Positions 50,158 through 61,200 of a stretch of DNA of 64,000 bases are shown here, piece by piece (position 1 is the first letter of the stretch; each line of letters begins with the position of its first letter). Origin of the DNA: Macrotrachela quadricornifera. Taxonomy: Eukaryota > Rotifera > Eurotatoria > Philodinida > Philodinidae. A program made the translations under genes and the position numbers. Under the pieces are notes generated by a model. The model ran no database searches. It was given only the letters and a program-made list of their open reading frames with translations, and was not told the origin of the DNA. The stretch lies in the NCBI GenBank assembly GCA_022393335.1, contig JAJEKB010001448.1, forward strand, positions 1,029,011-1,093,010. The letters run 5' to 3'.

Positions 50158-50353
50158 AACAACAACAACAACAACTGTTATAATAACGAATAACACTGCT
50201 TTGTCAAATTCAACGAACATAACTGTTGTAGAATCAATTAAAAATTTAACCAAAAATAAAGAAGTATTTAAACTCAATAAAGATGGAAAAATTCGGCCAG
50301 TATTATTTGTCAATTTTTATAATGAAACAGTTCCAATACAAATAGAACCTTGA
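47415..50353 (+). CDS. GT31 (beta-1,3-galactosyltransferase-type) glycosyltransferase, copy B
   Basis: Exons 47415-48235, 49729-49793 and 49851-50353 give 462 aa. Intron positions and phases (2, then 1) are identical to copy A. It has the same layout: transmembrane anchor (NELAICIAITLTIGIYLTI), RRQYIRQTWA, FKTDDDLIIDT and VGDVFVSGFLAGAASV. It differs from copy A by an extra eight or so residues in the stem (QLDNEVNK region), scattered substitutions (for example in the stretch before the GT..AG of exon 1) and a purer threonine tract of over 20 residues from ACA/ACT repeats. Intron 2 is only 57 bp and lacks the insert seen in copy A. Both copies look intact, so both may be active; any division of labour is unknown. 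Confidence 0.85.
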
Positions 50354-50839
50354 ATTTTCTGCATAAGAATCAAGTTAATATAAATACAATAAGAAAAATC
50401 GAAAGAAGCAATCCAGAAATATAACAATAAATATTTTTTTTAATTTAATTTTACTTAAAATTATATCTATTAATAATCTATTTCATTGAGAGTAACTAAT
50501 TCGTTAAATATCAAAAATAAAATTTCTACTTGAAAAGAAAAATCAAACCATAAAAATCTGAAATTATTATTATGATCTTTTAAATTGTTCAATATTCTTT
50601 ATAGACATGAACCAAATCCGAATATCTTAATTTTATTTCTCAAATAGCATATTTACAAATACTTATTTTAAATTTCCTAATACAAAAAATATTTGAAATT
50701 ACTTCTAATTTGATCGAAATAAAATAAAAATTACAAAAAAATATATTATAGCAACTATAATTATTCGAAGGAATCGATATTTTATATTTTGCTTTCTATC
50801 AAATTATAAAAAGAAATCTTTAAAAATATACATAAATTA
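50354..50839. other. spacer between convergent genes
   Basis: Contains the 3' ends of GT31 copy B (plus) and the hydrolase (minus). The first 90 bp or so repeat the 3' flank of copy A (AATTTTCTGCATAAGA...), so the duplication includes 3' UTR. No other feature. Confidence 0.5.
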
Positions 50840-52084
50840 CTAATTTATTGTTTGATATTTATTTTGAATCCATTTTCGAATATTTTCAAGTGTATTTCGT
50901 GCTTCAGGATAATAAGGAAAAAATAGTGGATAAACATGAGCTAAATGAATACCTTCATCTAATATAACATCAATTCCAGCTTGTTTAGCTTTATCAATAA
51001 CTTGTCGAGAATCATCTTCTAATATTTCAGCTGTACCAAAATTAACATACATTGGTGGAAAACCTTTAAATGAACCAAATAATGGACTAAACATTGGATC
51101 ACTTCGATTTTTTTGTTCATGATCATGTCCTAATACATGTTTTATACCCCAATTTAATGCGTCAGATGGAATCATTGCATCAACAAGACGATTACGTATA
51201 TAACTTTGACCAGATGATGATAAATCCGTCCATGGTGAAATAACAACAACACCACAAGGAATTGGTAATTGACGTGAAATTATATTTTGAATTGTTAATA
51301 AAGAAAGACCACCACCAGCTGAATCACCCATTATCATTATATTAGAAGGAGAAATATTTTCGTGAAGAAGTGCACTATATAAAGTAACAGCATCATCAAC
51401 AGCTGATGGTAATGGATGCTCTGGTGCAAGACGATATTCTAAATGAATTACTGATACATTTAATAGACGAGATAAATAACATTCAAATCCACTATAACCT
51501 ATTTAAATAATAAAAGATATTAAATAAATAAAAAAAAATATATATATAAACTTACTGTGAACATCTCCAGCTACATATGCTCCACCATGAAAATACATTA
51601 AAATATTTTTTGTATTAAATTCTTCATTTGTTTGATGATAATTAATCCAATAAGTTTCTACTGTATGTTCTTCATAATTATAAATATTTTTATTTATTTT
51701 ACATAATGATGGTTTAGGAACAATAGTACCAAGTGTAAATGATGAACGTAATTCTTTAATAACATCAATTGGATCTGATAATGGATCTAATTCTACTAAT
51801 GGTTTAAGACGAAGTAAACTTTCAAATGCTCTATAATCAGTACTAAGTTGAGGACGATCATTATCAGGTATAAAATTATATGTTAATGATAATAATGAAT
51901 GTAAACAACGAACACGAAGATATTGTAAATTTGTTGAATTATACCGAAGTGGAATAATAATTGAAATTATTAATATTAAATATGTTAATTTTTTTATAAA
52001 TAAAAATAATCTATTTCGAACAGACATGTTGTTGGCTTTTTTTTTCTTAATAAAAGATAATTTATTATTAGTAGTTATCGACAA
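50840..52084 (-). CDS. alpha/beta hydrolase of the HSL/AADAC (hydrolase-3) type, membrane-anchored
   Basis: Exons 52084-51556 and 51498-50840, phase 1, give 395 aa. The N-terminus has a transmembrane segment (LTYLILIISIIIPL, about 33-46), so it is probably a type II ER or plasma-membrane protein. A second Met 19 codons in (MSVRNRLF) is an alternative start. Catalytic features: oxyanion motif HGG at 166-168, EYRLAPEHPLP, nucleophile Ser236 in GDSAGG and His364 in HLAHVYP. The acid is probably Glu334 in AEILEDD, where AADAC/HSL relatives have Asp; this form is common in bacterial carboxylesterases. It should hydrolyse ester or lactone bonds of lipophilic substrates. The exact substrate is unknown. 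It ends about 0.4 kb before the septin stop codon on the same strand. Confidence 0.85.
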
Positions 52085-52483
52085 AAGAAATGTTTTTCTT
52101 TTCTGTTTTTTTTGATATTTTATCTAATATAATCAATTCGTGATATCATCTTGTTTTCATTTATAGAAGAAATATTAAACTTTGTACTTTTTATCATATT
52201 GAAAATAGAAAGTAAGAAAAAAAGAACAAAATCAAATAATATTCTATTAGATTGAATGATATTATTTATTAGAATTTGAATGATATTTTAAAAAAAAAAA
52301 AATCTTAGCGTAAAGCATTAAAAAGAGACAGAATGATTGGAGAATAGGTGAAATAATATGCAAAAAAAAAACGAAAAGAAACATTTGATATAAAGAATAA
52401 ATCTAGAATAGACCTTTCTTTGTCGATTTTCTAAAATAGAAAAAAAAAGGAAGAATTTTTATATAAAATAAAATAAATTTAAT
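52085..52483. other. spacer between hydrolase and septin genes
   Basis: AT-rich 399-bp gap. It must hold the hydrolase promoter and the septin 3' untranslated region. No motif was recognised. Confidence 0.4.
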
Positions 52484-55400
52484 TTACGATATAGTAGTAT
52501 TTTGATCATTAAATCCAGATTTATTAGAATTTTCTTCCCACTGACGACGATTACGTTCAAATTCTTGACGTCTTTGTTCAATTCTTTCTTCTTCTAATTG
52601 AATATTTGTTCGATATGTTTCTTGATTTTTTAAAAGCTAAAAAAAAATAAGTTAATATGAAATATTATAATAAAAAAAAAAAAAAATATTAAAATCTTAC
52701 ATTTTGTTTATTTTCTTCAAGTTTTTGTAATTTTTCTTCAACTTTTGTTTGATAAACATTTTCCATATCTCGAGACATTTTTTCTAATCTTAATTCTGTT
52801 TCTATTCGTTCATCATCTAATTGTGACAAGAAATTTCTATTATATATACATATATATATATATAAAATAATATGTCAAATAAAACAAACAAACTTATTAA
52901 TCGAAGGTGTTTGTAATGTTTTACCATTTTTTGATTCATTTATATTAAACGAACTTAATTTTTTATAACGATAATTTTCATAATGAATATTATGTGTTAC
53001 ATCACGTAAATCATTTAAATTTGTTTTAATAATCATATTTCTTAATGCAATAAAATCACTATGTGCTTCATCTTCAACTATAAAAAAAACAAAATTTAAT
53101 TCTCTTTCTTTTGTTATTATTAATATTTACCATCAACAGTTCCCCATGCATATTGTCTAACTCTTGCACGTTTATTTGCACGTTCTAAAACAAAATTACT
53201 TCCAACAACAGCAAATGGTACTTTATCTTTATATATTTTCGTTAATTTATTTTCATCATTATTATTATAATCAGGAAATTCATAAAGTTTGATTTTTTCA
53301 TTTGTTATATCTTGCATAATTGATTTTTTAAATAAACGTAATTCATCTGATGTTAATGTATCAGCTTTAGCTATAACAGGTATTATATTAACACGATCAT
53401 GAAGACGTTTCATAAATTCAATATCTAATGATTGAAGACTAAACAAAAACTATATATTATTAAATTTATATTTTCATATATATTTATTAACCTATGACCA
53501 GTTGGTGCTATAAAATAAAGACATGTATGAATACGATTATCAATAATATGTGATTTTCGAATAACACGAGATTCAGCATTTAAATATTCTTCATATTTTG
53601 AATCAATATAATCAATAATTGGTTGCCAACTAAAATCAAAATGAAAATTAGAAAAAAAAAACTAAAATAATTTAAAACTAAAACCAATTTGAATTATCAA
53701 CAGAATCACCAAAACCAGGTGTATCAACAATTGTTAAACGTAATTGAACACCTTTTTCTTTTAATATAATTGATGATGAATCAATTGATACAGTTTTCTT
53801 TTTTCGATGTACTGTTGAAGGAAAATCTTGACCATAAAGTTCTGTTTGAAATAATGTATTTATAAATGTTGATTTACCCAAACCAGATTGACCTATTGAA
53901 AGAATTTAGGCTGTTTTATTTAAAAAAATATATAATTTACCAACAACCATTAAATTAAATTCAAAACCTTTTTTTATTGATCTTCTATGAACTTGATCAG
54001 GTAATGAAACAAAGCCAACATTTGAACTTATTTCTCTTATTCTTGGTGCTGTTTGTTGTTGTTCTTTATTTGTTAAATTAATATCAGATTCTCGACGATT
54101 TTCAAGTAATTTTGATATTGTTGAATTAGTTCTACTAAGATTATTTGAATTAAATGGTGAATATCGTTCACCATTTGTTATTGATAAATTATGAAGAAGT
54201 GGTGATTGATGAAGATCATCAACAGTTATACGATGTGAAGTAGATTTTAGATTTGATAATGATGTTGGAAGTGATGGAGGAGGAGGTAGAGAAGGTGGTA
54301 GTGGAGGAGGAGGAGGTGGAGGTGGAATTGGAGGAGGACTTTCAACTGTTGATATTTCATCAATTCCACTAGTTGTTGAACCATTTCTTGTTCCAATTGA
54401 ACTTGTAGTTGAACGAAGATAAGGATCAGCACGACGCTAAATAAAAACAAACAATTTTTTTTGTATTTATTATCAAAATTCCTTTTTTTTTTAATTTAAA
54501 TTATATTTAAAAAAACAACAAAACGAGAAATTTTAGAAATACCTTTGATCTCCATTGAATATATTTTCCTAAGACATCTCGAAGTAAAACAGAATCAGAA
54601 ATAATATTTTTTTCATGTCCACCAATAAACATCGTTTCATTTTTTTTATAGAAAGAAAAAACTAAACAAAAGAATAAAAAGCTTTTCTTATTCTTTCATC
54701 ACATATTTTAATCTTATCTATTTAATCATGCTATTTAAAGAACGTCTTTTTCTCTTTTTTATAATTTACGTGATTAGAAATATATATATATATATATATA
54801 TTCTACCCTTGAAATAAAACAATTATTTATTTTTGTTTTAAAAAGAAATTATAAGTATAACCAATAAAAAAATAATTTATTCTCAAGAAAAGATTCATAT
54901 CAATTGATATGGTTCACAGACAAATCAACAACTGTTATATCAATCAATCAAATAAAAAAAAAGAAAAGAATATTAGTCTCTTAAAAACATTTTTAATTAT
55001 CTTATAGAAATTACATAAAGATATATATTAATAAATTTTTTAATATGAAATAGTTTAGAAGATTGAAAGATTATATGAGAAGGTATACACATCATCATTA
55101 ACGAATATTTGATGATGTAATTGTTATTTTATCAATAATGAAAAGATTATAAGAATAAAAAAGACCTAAATCGTCTAGAGAATCAAAAGATTAACGAAAC
55201 CCACACATCTATCACTTTTTAAAATATTATCTACTAAATGTCATGTTATCGATTATTTCTAATAAGTCATTTTTAAAGTTTAAATAACATAAAAAAAGGA
55301 AAAATATAAACATATATATATTTATTTAGTATTAAAATATCTTTTTTTATTTGAATAAAAACAAAAGATTTAATATTTTAATCTTATCAACAATGAATAT

Positions 55401-56601
55401 ATGATTAATTACATATATTATAAAAAAAATTTCTATTCATCAATTAAACATTACTTGAATATTTGTCTGAAATTGATTAATATTAATTGGTTTTCGAAAA
55501 GAAATTATATTTGAAAAAACTAATTGACAATAATAACAACAATTCATACTTAACAAAATTTAATAGACAAATGTTATTCTAGATATAATGAAAAAAAAAC
55601 GAAATCTTTTTTTATTCTTTTAAATAAATTTCAAGTGTACATAGTTTTATTTCCTTTTCTCTAGTATTCGAAAAGATTTCATTTTCAATGATCATTCATA
55701 TTGATTCAATCAATCAAAAAAGAAGAAGGAATGTGATTAAACAAAAGAAAAAATATTTATTTCACTACCTGTTGTCGTATAGTAGTCATTCTTGTTTGTG
55801 GTATACGTAACGCCATGAATGATGTTCAACAAGAAATGTCTCACCTATACAAATGTCAAGAGAAAAAGAGACAAACTTTCTTTTTCTCTTTTTTTCAATT
55901 CTTTTATAAAATAGTAACGATAGTCCGTGATGTAATTTCTATGTGTGTGAAGGTTATCACAATCGTCAAAAAAAAAAAAAGAAGAAAAAACGAATTTGAT
56001 ACACTTTACAAATCAATCTATTAGAAGAAGGTTAGAAAAAAATACATATATATATATATAAATCAATAAAGAATCTATTTGGATTTAAAAAAAAAGAAAA
56101 AAGAGAAATCAAAATTATCTCTCACCTTTTTTCTTTTTTATTGATTTATATCAATAGTATAACTCATTTTTCTTCTCTTTTCATTTCTATTTAACTTTCA
56201 ACACACGCACCAAACAAAATGCCATCATACTTCAATAAAAAGAAAAAAAACAACATAAAAATCTCAATCAACACTTTTATATTAACACATTTGACAACTG
56301 ACAAAAATCGATTATGTTTTTTATTGTTCATACATAAATAAAAAAATAGAATACATACATATTTTTGATCGGATAAAATATGATTAAATTGTTTAATAGT
56401 TGATAATGGATGTGTTATATCAGATGTAATTATATTTTGATATTTATTCATAACTGTTGTTTGATAACGTGATGTTGATGATGAAAATGATGATGAACTA
56501 AGTGGATTTGTTCGAATAATATGATTTTTTCCATTTATATCATAAGTTGAATTTATTGGTGAGGATTTTGATGATGTTTCATAAGTTAAAGTTGAAGACA
56601 T
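52484..56601 (-). CDS. SEPTIN7: septin (SEPT7-like) with proline-rich N-terminus and alternative first exons
   Basis: Common exons: 54436-53941, 53892-53685, 53629-53492, 53438-53131, 53077-52894, 52836-52701, 52636-52484 (540 codons). Three candidate first exons, all phase 0, can precede them: 56601-56359 (81 codons), 55816-55769 (16) and 54632-54543 (30), giving 621, 556 or 570 aa. Septins are GTPases that form filaments at the cortex and cleavage furrow. GTPase motifs are P-loop [16 protein letters not shown] and AKAD, plus the septin signatures [22 protein letters not shown] and WGTVD. A polybasic segment ([11 protein letters not shown]) precedes the GTPase domain and may bind phosphoinositides. 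The last two exons encode a charged coiled coil as in SEPT7. The first common exon adds a proline-rich stretch (eight or more consecutive prolines, then PPSLPPPP), unusual for a septin and like profilin- or SH3-binding regions. Confidence 0.9.
54543..54632 (-). other. SEPTIN7: alternative first exon (proximal) of the septin gene
   Basis: ATG followed by 30 codons ending WRSK|GTATTT, phase 0. No AG acceptor precedes it closely, so it reads as a first exon, not an internal one. Confidence 0.6.
55769..55816 (-). other. SEPTIN7: alternative first exon (middle) of the septin gene
   Basis: Sixteen codons, [16 protein letters not shown], ending CAG|GTAGTG in phase 0. Compatible with the same downstream exon as the other two starts. 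Confidence 0.55.
56359..56601 (-). other. SEPTIN7: alternative first exon (distal) of the septin gene
   Basis: Eighty-one codons, serine/threonine-rich and likely disordered ([14 protein letters not shown] start, [11 protein letters not shown] inside), ending TAT|GTATGT in phase 0. An upstream in-frame Met adds eight hydrophobic residues. Confidence 0.55.
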
Positions 56602-58294
56602 TATCGAAAAAAACAAAATAAACAACTAACTATGTATGTATATATCAATGATCTAATATGTCTAGCTTAAGAATGATATGTGAAGTTTATTCCGTTTCTT
56701 TTTCTTTCTTTTGTCGATGTCTCTAATGAATAACGAATAGAAGATTAGTCGGCATCGTCTTCTCAATTCTCCGATTATGTAAGATCTATTCATATTTTAT
56801 CACAAAAAAATATTAAATTAGATACAAAACTTTATTTCTCTCTCTCTCTTTTACTCTAGCCTTTCATTCTTTTTTTTTCTTCTTCTCTTTTACTAATAGA
56901 AAATGTGTCAAGGTCAATGAACAATTATTATCTTCATCACTTAATAACAAAACTAGAATTCTGTTTTATTCGTTGAACATAGACGAGATATTCTCATTGG
57001 TATTAGTTCTATATTTGTTTCCTGTTCGTGTTCATTTTGTTCTTTTTTTTTTTCTTCTTCTTGTTCTTCTTTTCTTCGGTCATATCGAAAAGAAAAAAAG
57101 AATCTTTGATCAACTAATAATGATGTTTCTCATATAGAAGATAAACATTGAAATATAAATATAGAATATCTTAAGAAATAATTACTAATCTATTCATTAA
57201 TATATAAACAAAACATTAATCTATAATAATATTTAGATTTTATATAATCAATAGTTTATAGAAAATGTAAACTATCCTTTTATTATTTATTAATCTTTTT
57301 GTTAGTTTTCAAATGAAATTAACAAATAAAAATAATATTTTCTTTTTAAATGGATTTATTCATTATTTATAATTGTACTTACTCGAAATATATAAGAATA
57401 AACTTTCTTATTTAAATGCAAGAAAGAAAAAAAAAAGAAGCATAATGTTCAGTTTATTTGCCTGAAGCATTATTTAAATATTTCATCGTTTAGATCAATA
57501 ATCTTAGTCTCTATACTTTCTAAAGATAAATAAGTCTATTTGATGAGTACGAATACCTCACGAAACAAACAAATCAGATTCCATACATTTATAATAGTGA
57601 ACAGTAATAACATTTCTTTGTATACATATTTTATAGACATATAAATCATCTCAGGCAATAGCAGAGGTCAAAAAGCAGATGGATTTATAATTGAAAAGAA
57701 AATTTATTTAATTATAAAATAAAAATTAAATTACTAATCTCATTTACCTATAGATAATTGCATATCGTGTTAGATTTTTCAATAAAAATATTTAATAGTT
57801 CAATTTTATAATAAAACAGTGAAAATAAAGTGTATATAGATAAAATCATATAAATTATCGATATAATAGAAGACAATAATTGACTACACAATCATGGTTT
57901 ATCATAAAAATAATCAAAACCAAACCAGTGATTTATCGTATATAATCAAATGGTTATTGTGTGTTGATAAATTGTGATTAATCGTTAATTTTCTTTGACT
58001 GATTTTGTGGATATAGGATAGGTTTACGAAACCTTTGTTTATAGATTATCGAATGAATAATTAGATTAATTTAAATGAATTTATTCTTAGTTGAAATATG
58101 TACAATAGAATATTAATTATATTTTCATAATTTTATTGAAAAGAACACGTTCAATAGTTAATAGAAGAAAAACAAAAAAAAAAAGCCGAATATAATAAAT
58201 GGTAAACGCGGAAATATAATGAAAAATTCGTATTATGAAAAAAAAAACAGAAGAAAAAAAAAGGAAGGTTTTAAGTCCATTATTGTTTAATAAT
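56602..58294. other. intergenic stretch between septin and ACSL
   Basis: No supported gene. Should include the septin distal promoter on the left and the ACSL 3' untranslated region on the right. Pyrimidine and poly-A/T tracts only. Confidence 0.35.
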
Positions 58295-61200
58295 CTATTT
58301 CTTATTATTGTCATTAGCAATAACATCATTAGCAACATCTACAGGATTTTCATTCAATTGTTTTTTATCATTTGATCCATTTTTGGAAGATTTTTTTTCG
58401 TCTTTTGATTGATTTTCATTTATTTTCGATTTAGATTTTTTATCAGTTTTTTGTTTTGGTTTTTTATCTTCATAAAGATCTTCAATATCATCTTTATATT
58501 TTTGTTCAATAGCTTTTCGTTTTAATTTTAATGCATCAGTAACAAGACCAGTTTCAGGTGTCCAAGCTTCTGTTACTACTTTAGCACGTTGTGGTGTTTC
58601 AAATCTTTCAATTCCACCTTTTTTACAAGCATCTTGAACATCTTTAAGAATTTTATCATTAAAATCATCATTATCAACTAATTTTTGCCATTCTCTATCA
58701 CCAAAATTTCTTTCTGTATAATTCTAATTATATTAAAAAATGAAAAAAAAAAACAGTGTTAAATTGATTTTGTAAATGAAATATTTTCTATAGATTGAGA
58801 AAAATCTTGATCAATAAACTGTACATGCAGTAATAAATACATTTTACATATCAGAATTAGTGGCGTAACTAAGGAGGGAGGGCGGGGCTAGCCCGAGCAC
58901 TGAGAAAAAAAATGAAATGAAAATAAAGATTTGTCCTTCATTTTTTGCTGTATTGTGCAGACTGCACGACCTCGAAAATCTGTTGGTGGGTGACATTTAT
59001 AGAATAAATTTCAGACTAATTGATAACAAAGCAGCGTCTGGTGTATGATTAGTTTTTTGTTTCTATCTATGTTGTTATATTGTAATATCCTCCTCTTATA
59101 AACTCAGTTTACTTCATGTCTATTATTTCTTTTCATTTCGATGCGTTTCTGTAGATATCATTTCATAATATCTTCTCCAAAATGTATTAGTTAACCTTTC
59201 TTACACTTTAAGACATCTCTTCAAATGTCATCTCCTTTCGATATCTTTTACCTGGATTTCTTTCTGTGAATATCATCACTTTTGATATTCTATGCGCATC
59301 ACTCCCTATAGATGAACCATCATCAGATGTATGTAGCTTGCCTTATTTTTGCATAAACATACATCGTCATGATCTTCTATTTAATCTTTTTAACATCATC
59401 AATCAAAGATATCGACTCAACATTGTTATATACAATACAAAGAAATTAACAAGCGACTCCTTAATAATATTTGAAAAATCAAACTCGATCGTTTAGAAAT
59501 GGAGCAAATGCTATAGTATGGCAACGAAGAAGAAGAAGAGCAATTTCTACAAGATTTAAAAATTGTTTAATTATAAGTACACTTGGTTAACTTGAAGAAC
59601 TCGATAGTAAAAGCAAATATGCTACGCCACTAATCAGAATGCCGCTACAGTGGCATTTTGGTATATTCTACTCTTTATCAGTATTTTTCGTGCTTCTTTT
59701 GCAGCTAATGTCTATTGAATTTGTGACACCAGATAAGAACTGGTTTCACTTCTCTTGAGACATTTGGTATGTGACTTCATTTGTCAGTAAAACGATCATA
59801 AGGTAGCTGTTACAGATAGCCAGACGTAAGCAAATGTGGAGGATTTTTTGAATGAATGATGAATGCTTCTCCATACTCATTGTTGGCATTTTTTTCTGTA
59901 GGACGGTTAAACTTGACTTTTGAATCAAACGCGCGATTCTGTCGCAAATAATTGGATTTTCGATTAAAAATTTCTATTAGTCAGATCGGACTGTTAAAAT
60001 GTTCAGAAAATCCGTTGAGATTTTTTTAAAAAAGTTTATCAATTCTAATATCTATGAATACTGATGAGAGCTAAATACAATTATTAAGTTTTTTGGAATG
60101 TGTTTCATCGACCTTAGAGAAAAACCATACTCAGCACAAATCTATATACCTTTAGTGTCATTGTATTCATTCTAAAAACTATTTATTAACTTCTACTTAG
60201 ATTATTTCATTCATTCTGAATAATTGTGTTATGTACAGGTGTAAAACAGTTGTATCCTTTCAGTATTTCAATCTATAAACGATTTAAATTCTTTTTGGGA
60301 AAAAATTTCTTTCATCGAAATTCTAAAAATGATCATATATAACTAAATATAATTATTTGATATAAACTTACAGCCATATGTTTTGTATTTGGACAAAGAA
60401 GTATAACAGTATATTCCGATGAAGCTGACGCACATAAACAACAATTTTCAAAAATCGACATTTTACCAATAGCCATTTCAACTTTTGTTAATGAAACATA
60501 TTCTCCACCACGTAATTTAACCAAATCTTTTTTTCGATCTAAATATTTTCTTTGTTTAAATAAATATTTAATTGAAATCTATGTAGACTAACCAATAATT
60601 TTAAGTGTTCCATCAGAATAAATTTCTCCAATATCTCCAGTACAAAAATATCTTATACCATTAATTTCTTTAAAATTAACATTTTCTTTTGCTGCATCAG
60701 CAAAATATCCATCTGCAACAACTTTTCCACCAATAAGAATTTCTCCACGTGGATGTGGTTTATCTGTATTTCGATATTTTCCTTCATCCCAATCAACTAA
60801 ACGAATTTCACATGAAATAAGTGGATAACCAGCACGACCAACACTTATATCATATCCTTAAAAAATTTTTAATAATTTTTTTAAAAATTTTATTTAATAA
60901 ATACAAACGATCAGCAATAGTTCCAGCAGCACATGTTTCTGTAAGACCATAACCTTGAAAAAGTGTTACACAAAGTGCAGCTTGTACAAAACGTTGTGTA
61001 TCTTCACTTAAAACTGCACCACCACATAACATTGATTTAACTCGACCACCAAGAACTAATTGATTAAAACGAGAAAATATTAATCTAAAAAAAATTTTTT
61101 TTTTTTTTTTCTATTAAATAATTATTTTTTTCTTGTCTTTTACTGATCAAGATGTGGACTTTCAAGACCAAGTTCTAAACGTTTAACTTTTATTTTATAT

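Noticed and set aside
54247..54450. Leucine/glutamine-rich minus-strand frame over the septin first common exon
   Set aside because: It is a shifted frame of the proline-rich septin exon, which has the supported reading.
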